Shown in pieces: positions 9,972 to 19,534 of a stretch of DNA of 64,000 nucleotides. A program made the translations under genes and the position numbers. Origin of the DNA: Pyrenula massariospora. Its lineage: Eukaryota; Ascomycota; Eurotiomycetes; Pyrenulales; Pyrenulaceae. Each line of letters opens with the position of its first letter. Position 1 is the stretch's first letter. The notes under the pieces were generated by a model, which was given only the letters and a program-made list of their open reading frames with translations, did not search any database and was not told the origin of the DNA. The stretch lies in assembly GCA_021030905.1 (NCBI GenBank), contig JAGFMI010000004.1, positions 1,860,001 through 1,924,000 on the forward strand. Reading direction: 5' to 3'.

Positions 9972-12446
9972 CTACGTTTTCGGTTGCAGCCGGCGTAGTT
10001 GGCTTTCAATGTACTGACGAACTTCCGCATCCTCTTTGCTGCTGCTCAGATAATGCTGCAATGCTGTAATGCGCATAAAGTTTTTGGGCAACTTTCGGCC
10101 AGTGAATACCTCAAACTGTGCAGAAGCTTGTTCAGCGAGGTTCTCTAGACCGTCTACGGCCACCCAGCCGCGCTGAGCCTGACCTCGCACCTGACGAAGA
10201 AGTGGAGTAATTAATGCACGATAGTTCATATCAATCACAACACCTCCAGTCGGACTATGCATCCATTGAAGAGGAAGTAAGAATTGATCCTGAGGTCTCT
10301 CTAATGATTTGGGTGCTGGTATACAGGAGACCACCACTGTTGGCGGTGCTAAGTCATCATACCAGTCGATCTCGAGGGAATCAAGCACACGAATGTCCCT
10401 CTTGCTCAGAGAATTGATATCAACGCCATTCTGCATATTCGGTGTAGATTTTAGGGCGGCAGATGTAGCTAACCTTAGTTTTGAAAAGCGATCGGCCAAG
10501 ATACGTGCATGCATATATGTTCGATTGTACAACACAATGTGCCGTATCCCCAGATTTAGCAATGCATATATCGCAGCTCGAGCCATGCCTCCAGCACCGA
10601 TGACTAATACAGTTGAAGTTGGTGTTATGATATTGGCAGGTGAGAGATTTTGCTTAACGCATCTCGTTATGCCTACCCAATCAAGATTATCACCGTAGAA
10701 GGCCAGTACCGGCCCAGCTCGACTGCGATTTGCCCAAAACCCTTGTGGTGGAGGTTTTGTGTAGTCGAAGGCCGTTCGAATTGGCAGAAGTGTATTTATT
10801 GCGCCAATATTTCTGGCATGAATGCTCATCGCAGACACGCGGGAGATCAGAGTCATTTTAAACCCCTGTGCTATAGTCACTCCGCCAAAATTTTCGTCAC
10901 TAGTGAGTTGGGACAATTCATCCAAAGTAGGCATCGACCTAATGTGCAACTGGTGAGGCATACCGAGAAACTCATATGCAGCATTATGCACCACCGGAGA
11001 ATAGGTATATGACACATCAAGCCCGATAATGTAAAATTTCATGGGATCATAGACAAATGAACTGTAGATAGAGCTCTGAGACTGCTTAATTGTTATCTCC
11101 GATAGAGAATCTCGGTCTCTGACAGAATTAGAGAGATGACTGCGAAGCTCTTCTGTTGTTACAGGAGTAAGAATCTTGTTGAAACAGCGAGAGGTGCGCC
11201 CCAGTTGTCCTGTATTATAAGCAATCACAAATGGTCCTGAATTTGGTCCCCTATTTGCCGACACGGCGAAGCAGGCTGCCTCATGATTGTCGCTCGAGCT
11301 TTGCGCAGGTTGAGTTAATCTAATACCATCAAATCCAAGACTCGCACCTTTAGTGAGGATGTTGCGACGAGCTAGACTCGTCCAGCCATTCCGCGAAGGT
11401 GTGCCATCATGGTAATCGCCGATTAATCTAGTGCCTCTAGAGGGCTTAATTAGCTCGTTTAGTATTTGAACAGCGAGTCCCAAATGTACTGTCACAAATT
11501 CAACTCCGAGTCTGAACCCGTGGTTGAGAAGGTCGAGATATAATGATCTGAGACTGTCTGGGAGCTCGGCTGAAGCTGGTTTCAGGTGGTAGACGATAGT
11601 GCCATTGAAGTTTCTGGTTACTGCGGCAAATGCTCTACTGATCCTCTCTTTCATAAACGCTGGTGACGATTGCGCGTGCTTCATATCTAATTCGATCTCA
11701 AGTTGAATTGCATCCGCCCCACAATTCAACCATCTCAGGTTGAAATGTTCTAAGCTCATCTGAGCAACCGACACTGTAAGTAAGTATGTATAGGTCGCCC
11801 GAGACTTTAGGAAGAGATCCCGGTCATGGCCTTGATCTAGCATTAAATCTGGTTGCATGATGTTCTTGACGAGACGCAGAAAGCTTTCCTCTACACGTTT
11901 CAGACGTAGTGACCTTGGTTCCTGTTGATTTGCATCAAAGTCCGACTTGTGAAGGTCGTTCGTAGAATATCCATTAAGACTCAAGGACTCTATCTCGTCG
12001 AGGTTGAAGTATTCGTAGTTTGAGCAGGCCCTGTACGTGGGTGTCATGAGCTCTATTATTCTTGCAATCTTGTTTGGTTCAGATAGCTGCAGATATTTTT
12101 CAATGGCGGTAGTATCCCGTTGCACAAAGATAACTGGATGGTCTTCACCATATTGCTTGAGAAGTGATAGACCGGCCTCTTCAACGTAGTCCTTCGGCCA
12201 TACTATCGCACAGCCCTTCGAGTATTTGCTCAACAGCGTTGTAAGAAAGGAATGCCATCGTGTGCGACTTTCCTGAGCTCCGAACTGCTTACGAAAATGA
12301 GGTGCGGAGACCCCGGTTTCCTTGTGGAAGGCATCGTCCACATCGATATGCTGCAATCCTAACGATGCCTGTGCGATGATGGCTAAGGTCGTCTTCCCGC
12401 AGCCTCGAACGCCTAGAAGCACGATTGAAGCGTCGCGTTGAAACAT
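9972..12446 (-). CDS. qutR: Quinate repressor, AROM-derived (shikimate kinase/dehydroquinase/shikimate dehydrogenase-like)
   Basis: Uninterrupted 824-residue protein, the size of QUTR/QA-1S. It carries the three C-terminal domains of the pentafunctional AROM protein. Residues about 1-190 are shikimate-kinase-like with an intact P-loop (GVRGCGKTT). Residues about 205-445 are type I dehydroquinase-like. Residues about 470-820 are shikimate-dehydrogenase-like with a Rossmann motif (VIGAGGMARAA) and GAINTLLP. In the dehydroquinase part the His of GDYHDG is kept, but the segment that should hold the Schiff-base lysine reads FDGIRL, so the lysine is replaced. In the dehydrogenase part the usual VTxPxK segment is degraded to VTIAQGFK. 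This supports a sensor/repressor role (known for QUTR: binds and inhibits the activator QUTA without quinate) rather than catalysis. Transcribed divergently from the activator, as for Neurospora qa-1S/qa-1F. Confidence 0.92.
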   Translation of the reverse strand: MFQRDASIVLLGVRGCGKTTLAIIAQASLGLQHIDVDDAFHKETGVSAPHFRKQFGAQESRTRWHSFLTTLLSKYSKGCAIVWPKDYVEEAGLSLLKQYGEDHPVIFVQRDTTAIEKYLQLSEPNKIARIIELMTPTYRACSNYEYFNLDEIESLSLNGYSTNDLHKSDFDANQQEPRSLRLKRVEESFLRLVKNIMQPDLMLDQGHDRDLFLKSRATYTYLLTVSVAQMSLEHFNLRWLNCGADAIQLEIELDMKHAQSSPAFMKERISRAFAAVTRNFNGTIVYHLKPASAELPDSLRSLYLDLLNHGFRLGVEFVTVHLGLAVQILNELIKPSRGTRLIGDYHDGTPSRNGWTSLARRNILTKGASLGFDGIRLTQPAQSSSDNHEAACFAVSANRGPNSGPFVIAYNTGQLGRTSRCFNKILTPVTTEELRSHLSNSVRDRDSLSEITIKQSQSSIYSSFVYDPMKFYIIGLDVSYTYSPVVHNAAYEFLGMPHQLHIRSMPTLDELSQLTSDENFGGVTIAQGFKMTLISRVSAMSIHARNIGAINTLLPIRTAFDYTKPPPQGFWANRSRAGPVLAFYGDNLDWVGITRCVKQNLSPANIITPTSTVLVIGAGGMARAAIYALLNLGIRHIVLYNRTYMHARILADRFSKLRLATSAALKSTPNMQNGVDINSLSKRDIRVLDSLEIDWYDDLAPPTVVVSCIPAPKSLERPQDQFLLPLQWMHSPTGGVVIDMNYRALITPLLRQVRGQAQRGWVAVDGLENLAEQASAQFEVFTGRKLPKNFMRITALQHYLSSSKEDAEVRQYIESQLRRLQPKT

Positions 12447-12986
12447 TGCATTGCTTCGCTCGCGGAGAGTGTAGCTTAAGGCATGTCACAGATGGAATAC
12501 ATTACATCGTGGTAAGACGGCTGTCCGTAGCGACGCAAACAAACACGCGATAGTCAACAGTCTGGAGTTTGCTGTTGCTGGAGTGGATATCATCTTACAA
12601 ATGACTCTCGGCGGAAATGATAAACTGTTGAGAATAAAAAAGGGGACAGTAATAACCGGCACAAAGTGCGCACATCGTCAGAAAATATCACGAAAATCTT
12701 TAGCTTTTTCGTGAGCAAGTATTGTTCGGGAAAAGAAGCTCCGATCCAGGTTCAGCTTCCAATTTTAGGGGGTCACGGTAGCTTAGGCATCTGAAACCCC
12801 CCGCATCTGCTTAGCAATCGAGAAGTCCACTCCCCAACCAACCCTATGCTTCTAGTTGGGCCGTGATCTGGTGTGCCCCGACATTCTTCAGCGTTTTGGG
12901 CTATATTTGTGCATCTAGCCCGAGATTGAAACTTAATGTCGTCTTCATCCGCCCGAAGCCAGTAACCAAGTCTCGCGTCGCTACAA
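12447..12986. promoter_or_regulatory. Bidirectional promoter region between qutR and qutA
   Basis: This 540-bp spacer must contain both promoters. A weak, imperfect palindrome resembling the QA-1F/QutA consensus is at 12585-12600 (GGATATCATCTTACAA; about half the positions fit), so autoregulation is possible but not shown. The sequence is otherwise unremarkable. Confidence 0.45.
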
Positions 12987-15266
12987 ATGGCAGACAAAAC
13001 TTGTCATGCTCAAGTTGATTGGCCTCGAAAGCGACAACGTACAAAGGGTCCTGCTGACACGAAAAATGTGTCTAGCGCCTTAAATGATCCCATCAAAAGA
13101 GCAACAAAAGCTTGCGATCAATGTCGAACGCAAAAGAAGAGGTGTGACTCAGGTCGACCCTGCCGCACATGCACGAAAGCCTCTCTTGAGTGCCATTACG
13201 GAAGACAAGCTAGGAAACGAGGCTTCCCAACGGGCTATGTACGTATCATAGAGGCTCTGTGGGCTCTCGTTTTCAGAGCTGTACCTAGCAGTCAAGAGAC
13301 TGCTCTACATTTGTTGCGCCACTCAAGTGTTGGATATGACGACGAAGGGAAAGTTACTCTGCTCAACTTCCATTTTGATATGGTAGATTCGTCTCGAAAG
13401 GCATGGCTTAGCAGCTCAATTCGGTGCGAAGTCGACAATTTAGCATTAGAGCTTGAGAATAACGAAAGAACTGGCTTGGTGCTTGAGCGAGGCACGTCAA
13501 GACCTGACCCAAGTGCAAGAATACCAATGTCTTCAGCATCGAAATTTGATACCTGGACAGTACCCGAGGATTTCCTGCGTGAAAAGCTTAGCTACAAGCA
13601 CAGGGACAACATTGTAGCTCCTGAAAACGTCGAAAGCAACCTTGACCGCGGAGCGACCGTGCTGCACGATCGTCATTCCGAAGTCCCTATACCACTCCCT
13701 ACCAATGCCTGGAAGCTCACTGAGTTATACTTTAAGTTCAGTCACTCTTGGTTGCCGATTACGCCCAAGTATAACATCGTCCGTGCGCTGACGGAACTAC
13801 AAGACGGAGTGAAATGTAGTTCAGGTCAGCTAGGCTTACTGTGGGCCATATTTGCACTTGCCTCTGCGCAACGATCTGGTTGCGATGGGGAGCAATCTTT
13901 TACATCAGATGAGTACTATCATGAAGCGATGAAAAATATTCCAAATGATTTCGCAAGCCTGGAGCCTGGCCATCTTGAAGCACTGGTGCAGTTGACCGTG
14001 TTAAATATGGCCAATGGCCACTGGGAGACAGCATCTCTCGTTCTACGGCGTGCCATTCGTGCTATAGTCCAATTTCAACGATCATATCAGTGTCAGCAAA
14101 AGTACGCTGCGCTGAAACCGGCTATAAATCGAATCATCCTTGCAGCTTTTGCTATGGATACACTTCTTGCGGCTCATTCGGGTACGATTCCGCAGCTTCG
14201 TTCACATGACATCTGCTGGGCTTTACAGTATGACGAGAACGAGGCCGATGAGTGGGAGCAGTGGTCAACGAATAATGTTGTTCAGACGAGTGGTGGTGAA
14301 CATATCATTTCACCAACGCCGCTCCGAGCACTTAGCACTTTCAAGCAATATGTCAAGCTCCTATCAATTCTAAATGATTCTCTCTGCGAACTTCGTCCCA
14401 TCCAGGATTATGAACTTAAGCTGAGTGATTATCGAGACAAAATTTTCTCCTGGCAAGCGCAACTGCCAAAGCACTGTCAGTACCTGACTACTATGAGAGC
14501 AGAAATGGAGCTGGAAGTATTGCCATCCATTGCTAACTTGCATCTCACCGCCGAAGCTGTATCACGATTTCTGCTTGCGAGGCAGAACACATCCACGAAC
14601 AAAGTCACTCAACCGTTAATGGGCGATGAAAGCTTTCCGAACTCTGTACTCAGGACAGGGTATCAAAAGGCTTTTGGTGCTGCAGCATGGCACGGCATCC
14701 TAGACTTCCATGAGTATGCGGATCGCCTTAAGAATCGCAGCAGTGAAACACCAATTTTCACCTCGGACAGAGACAACAAACTCGACACGCATCAACTGGT
14801 TGTCTCTAATGCTGTTGATAACAGTTTTGCAATGCATAATCAACATATTCAGACTGGCCTTGAGATGATATGTTCCGAGTCTGCGTCTGAGGACTCGCCA
14901 GTAAGGAACTTTGCACGCCCTCATGGCTCAAACCTGCAACGTCCCATGAACGAAGGTCTTCAATTCGATGGCATTGATGACATGGTGACGGAGCAGATCC
15001 CCAGCTCGGCGCGAATGGACCTGGACGGGTTACAAGTGATGAACGATATTTCTAGAGCAGAGACAACCTTTATACCATCCGATATCAATCAATGCACAAT
15101 GTCTACTGCGAACGCACCTGGTCATATATCCAACGATCTCAGTGATGAGAATATTGAGACCCTTTTGGAAGAGCTCTCTGCGCAGCAGAATGTTAGTTGG
15201 GATGAATTGGAAGCCGAATGCATGTACAATCTTGGGTTCATGCATGCAGATCACATGATGAGCTAG
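12987..15266 (+). CDS. qutA: Quinate pathway transcription activator, Zn2Cys6 type
   Basis: Uninterrupted 759-residue protein. Residues about 40-65 are a Zn(II)2Cys6 binuclear cluster (ACDQCRTQKKRCDSGRPCRTCTKASLECHY), shown here only as family layout: CX2CX6CX5CX2CX7C. It is followed by KRGFPTGYVRIIEALWALVF, the linker/dimerisation segment typical of QUTA and QA-1F. The fungal transcription-factor middle homology region spans about 240-520. The C-terminal 150 residues are acidic and end in DELEAECMYNLGF, a plausible activation region. Known role: activates quinate-utilisation genes when quinate is present, with QutR acting as its repressor. The divergent arrangement with qutR supports the call. 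No introns are needed. Confidence 0.9.
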   Translation: MADKTCHAQVDWPRKRQRTKGPADTKNVSSALNDPIKRATKACDQCRTQKKRCDSGRPCRTCTKASLECHYGRQARKRGFPTGYVRIIEALWALVFRAVPSSQETALHLLRHSSVGYDDEGKVTLLNFHFDMVDSSRKAWLSSSIRCEVDNLALELENNERTGLVLERGTSRPDPSARIPMSSASKFDTWTVPEDFLREKLSYKHRDNIVAPENVESNLDRGATVLHDRHSEVPIPLPTNAWKLTELYFKFSHSWLPITPKYNIVRALTELQDGVKCSSGQLGLLWAIFALASAQRSGCDGEQSFTSDEYYHEAMKNIPNDFASLEPGHLEALVQLTVLNMANGHWETASLVLRRAIRAIVQFQRSYQCQQKYAALKPAINRIILAAFAMDTLLAAHSGTIPQLRSHDICWALQYDENEADEWEQWSTNNVVQTSGGEHIISPTPLRALSTFKQYVKLLSILNDSLCELRPIQDYELKLSDYRDKIFSWQAQLPKHCQYLTTMRAEMELEVLPSIANLHLTAEAVSRFLLARQNTSTNKVTQPLMGDESFPNSVLRTGYQKAFGAAAWHGILDFHEYADRLKNRSSETPIFTSDRDNKLDTHQLVVSNAVDNSFAMHNQHIQTGLEMICSESASEDSPVRNFARPHGSNLQRPMNEGLQFDGIDDMVTEQIPSSARMDLDGLQVMNDISRAETTFIPSDINQCTMSTANAPGHISNDLSDENIETLLEELSAQQNVSWDELEAECMYNLGFMHADHMMS

Positions 15267-15685
15267 GAAACCAGTGCTCACATGATGCATCATCTACCAT
15301 CGCAACTATCGCGCCATTTGGTATATACATTTACAAGTGAAGCTGACTTGGCTTGGTTAATGCGGGTGGCTGCCTTGCCAGCGGCAGGCAGAGGCAGACC
15401 TGCGGCTGATCCCGCTCATCATCTTGGCTAACGAGCTAAGATTGCGTTCTTCTGTCATTTTTGACTCTTCTATCAGATAATGGATTCTATCGATATGGTC
15501 AATGGAATTATTCACGTTGTAGAGCCTTAGTGAATGTTTTCTACGACTACTCTTGTTTGGCAAAACCTCAAGTATGTGGTGTTATGGGAGTAGCGGGCTG
15601 GTCGTTGACATCCTGAATCCCATCTGGGTTATCTATGTCCGGAGCCCAGCAATTCCGTATCAAGCTCATGAATTGGTCCATTTCA

Positions 15686-17189
15686 TTATGTACGAACGCC
15701 CCAAACTTTACTAACAAACGTTTCCAGGTCCTCCATGAATTCTTTTGGCTGTTCCAATGCTGCGAAATGTCCACCTCTATCGTGAATTTTGCTCCACACC
15801 AAATTCCCTGTTGTCGCTACCCACTCCACCGGAATGGGAATAAGCTCCTTCGCAAAGTAAGAATAGCCAAATGGTACCTCGATGTGATACTTTGGATCGT
15901 CGTGCGGTATGGGTCGGGGTCCATATGACTATCCCAAGTGGTGTATTAGCAGGGCTTCCCAAATTGTATTCTTATCAAACGGAGAGAGAAGCCCTACGTG
16001 ACGGTAAGACCATAAGCTACTATGCGCTGACTTGCTGAGCCAGTAAAGACTACTTGCCTCGATGATATTGTGTAAGGGGAGAGGATTGTCTGTCCAATCC
16101 AAGAACTTTTCACCAATCCTATGATGTGTTAGCTCCGTAAGTGATCTATAGCTGCAGCGGTATACCATGATAGTAGTGCTAAAGGATTGCTACTCAAGAC
16201 GAAGCCAATAGTGCTGGGCTTTGTAGCGTGCTCAAGGGCATATGCAGTTCCAGTCGCTCTCCAGGCCTCCCAACGTTTAAGTCCATCTTGTTCGATCTTG
16301 GATAGCGCCGAGTCGTTCGCCGCTGACGCAGGTCGACTGATTGAGCAGAAATTGACTAATCGGGATCAGTTTTCTCTTCGTACGACCAAAACATGACCAA
16401 AGGCCCAATGGAAAGGGGCTTACGATGCACAGCTACAGAACTTGTCAGCAATCCGTAATTTGGAGAGTCTTGAGAGCTCGAAATTCTCTACCTTTGCACG
16501 CATTGTGGTCAACGGCTAAGATTCTAGCCACTCTAGAACCTACATCGCCACCCTGCGCTATGTATGCCTCTCCGAAGCCTATTTGTTTCATCAAGCTGTC
16601 CATAATTCTCGCCACATCCACCTGGCTGATGTCGTGACTGATAGGTGGAATGCCCGAGAGCGTAAATCCTGGCAGGCTTGGAACCACGAGGTGGTATGGG
16701 AGATTTTCAGGCGTATATCTCTGTCTGAACAGTTCTAGCATAGGCAGAAACTCGAGGAAAGAGCCAGGCCATCCGTGAAACAGTATGATAGGAACTGCGT
16801 CGGGTCGGTCTGAGAGAAGTGCTACGAAATGAATGCTGAATCTTCCTAGCTCATCATCAATGGATGCTCGGAAATTTGGAAAAGAATTGACGTGATTCTC
16901 TGTATCCCTCCTGAAGCAATGTCAGAAGTCTGGACAAATCAACAAAGGTGACTTGCCATTGAAAATCCGTTTCCCAGACTCGCTTGGCTTCGACTAGCCA
17001 GTCTCGGCGGAGACCCAGGTGACGGTCACCATCTGGAAGAGAATTCTCGTAGACAGGGCTTGCTACAGGAGTGAGTCTTAGAAGATCGAGCATATGCTTG
17101 ACTTCGGAAGCAGGGATGTTTAAGTCATATGGCTCAATTTTTGATGTGGCATTTAAAGGCAATTTGCCAAACAAAATTGGGCGCGCCAT
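15686..17189 (-). CDS. Epoxide hydrolase, microsomal type (EHN + alpha/beta hydrolase), six exons
   Basis: Proposed exons on the minus strand: 17189-16957, 16910-16492, 16432-16424, 16355-16166, 16118-15998, 15928-15686; 1215 nt, 404 residues. An upstream in-frame ATG at 17219 would add ten residues. The EHN domain (PYDLNIPASEV, then WETDFQWRDTENHVNSFPNF) precedes the hydrolase core: HGWPGSFLEF (oxyanion hole), GGDVGSRVAR (nucleophile Asp), WTDNPLPL...SLYW (lid) and HDRGGHFAALEQP (catalytic His). Such enzymes add water to epoxides. Two features are unusual: intron 1 appears to be GC-AG, and exon 3 is only 9 nt, yet both are needed to rebuild conserved FQWRDTE and CKAVHLNFC. The substrate is unknown. 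It faces qutA tail to tail. Confidence 0.85.
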
Positions 17190-17219
17190 GACTGTGGATG
17201 CTGGACCTCGGAATGCCAA

Positions 17220-19534
17220 AGCAGCTGCTGTGTACGTCTATGTTGGCCCGTGGCGAGGTGTTGTGTTGAAAATGTGTCGATGGAATCCAAGTCCTGGTGC
17301 TCGCTTCAATTCCTGTATTTCACTTGTAGGAGTTACAAAGATCCTACTGAGAAACAGGAACCCTTTTTCTTGGGAAAAGTCTCTGATAGCTCAATCTAAT
17401 CGTGCGGAAACCCTTCAATCGCCACATGCGATAGGATCTCGTGTCAAGTAGCCTTCAATCTAGCCCCCGCAGCCCGTATCTGCCCATTTGGTTTGGAGTT
17501 ATTCGAAGATTTTTGAAATGAGCGACAAAATCGATAATTAGTAAGCTAACGTGTGCGGACTTTTACTACTCCGGATGACGGTTGACCGAACCGCAGCATA
17601 TATGCCGCTGTATGCGAGTACGGTACGCCCCGGAATAGTTGCCGCCTTTTTTAGAATCCTGAAGCTAGTCTGTGGTCACGGCAGCGCAAAGTCCTGCTCA
17701 CGCTGGTAGACCCTTCTTTGGAGTTACCATCTATGCAGGCCTTTCCTGAAGTGGTAGGCCTATGTTAAAATATTGGAGGATTCCACCAAGCTGCCGTCCT
17801 ACAGTCAGCTTAGAAGAACAAAGAAAATCATTTTGTTCCTCAACGTCAGCCTGCCCCAATACACGTGAGCAATGACAGAACGTGCGGTACAGCGTTCATT
17901 CAACCCTACGAAGACCCTTCACCGCAATACATTTGCAAATATGAGAGATCATTTGTGTAGTTGATATTGAGTAGGACTACTCAGGAAGGCTTCTCAACGA
18001 AGCTGCGCCACAATACTAAACCACTTGTCTAGCTGGACATCGGAGTTCAAAATGGAAGTGACTGATTAGTCTATCCACGGTTATGTAGAATCTGTTTTGG
18101 AAGGAATAGCTTTGGAGGGCGGTGCATATTTAACGACCTGGACGTTATGTGCTTTAGGCTGACTCTTCTATCCTGAGACTACCTAGCTATTGCTTACTCG
18201 CCAAATAAAGGTAGCGTCACCCTAGTTTCATCGTGGGCTGGGCTGAGCAAAGATCTATAGGGTGTAGGGAATTATGACTAGGTGTACTATTCCAATTCGT
18301 GAACTTTATGATGGTCTCACGAAAAGTCACGTAGCGAGACATGGAGCTATACAACGGATTGCCCTCCCACCAAGGGCGTCTGACACTTATCATCCCGTAC
18401 CAATTTCTTTAACCTCTTATACTGTTCTAGCAATCTGTGGCTTATGTGCCTAACCCTTCGTCAAAACTAGACGAGCATCCGTGACCAGGAGAACCGACTT
18501 CCCATGAGTATCCCACGGCACCGAATTCGATCGACAACCAAGTTCATCCGATCTTAAAGAGCAAACTAGGCTCAGATGCTGCCTAGATAGGATCGATATA
18601 AGTTTCGATTGCGTGCTTGCAATGATAAAATATGTGCTATAGCGATGTATGTATTCTTGAGACTGACGGCTAAGCAGTGAGACTCCAACCCCCAAAACCG
18701 TTGCGATCCCCTCCAAAACGAAAGCCAATACTTGTGAAACACGTAAAGATTGCAAAATAAAGCCCATGGAAAATAATCATGCTTGGGGACTCCAGCTTCC
18801 CGCTGTTCAAAATCAAACACCGATACACGATTCTTCCCCTCAGGACTGCCAGCACTGATTGGATTTCGGGCCAGGCTGGCGAATTATCAGCCTTTCCCCC
18901 CGGCGAAAAACATCTCAGATCTCCTGTGCATTTGCATACGCCTGAATGGCAAGGGTGGTAAGGGGGGGGATGATTTCAGGAGAGAATGCAAGACCCTTAA
19001 AAGTGGTAAAAATATCGTGTGTTTGAGATTGATCCTGTTGCAGTCACTTGACTATATGAGATTGATTATTCTGATGTCTTTTGTTCTATTGTTAACAGAT
19101 TAAAGACGAGAGGGAGATCGGAGGGCAAATTTATATAATTCGTCCGACATTGCTCAAAGGTCTTGTTGTTCGTTGAGATAGATCCGACAGTAATTTCTCG
19201 CACTTCTCTCGATGCGCCATGGTCGATAAGAATTGTTTGGATGTGAGTTCCGATAGACTGTAGCCCTGACGGCCTGATCATGGGGAGGCATTTGTTGACA
19301 AAGAGTACGGCAACGGAAAGCGCGCTCCAGAAGAATGTGCAGAACTTGAACCGGTCAAAGCACACAACGAATTGACTGACAAAGGAGAACAGCAGAACGT
19401 TGACGACATGCTGAAGGATCTCGGTCGAGCCAAAATGTCTTTGTTCTATCATGTCTTGCAAGAGGGTTTCAGGTGTTGAGTGCGCCTTGTAGCGGTAAGC
19501 ATACTACGAGTGGTTGAACACGCGCTGCCGCTAA
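17220..19534. other. Long gene-free region
   Basis: About 2.3 kb with only short overlapping frames on both strands (18450-18961 and 19066-19461). The 19066-19461 minus frame has a hydrophobic segment but no homology I recognise and sits in the probable 3' flank of the next gene. I see no repeat, transposon or RNA gene here. Confidence 0.5.

Noticed and set aside
19066-19461. 131-residue minus-strand frame with a hydrophobic stretch
   Set aside because: No family resemblance, no promoter spacing, and lies in the probable 3' flank of the protease-like gene; cannot be supported.
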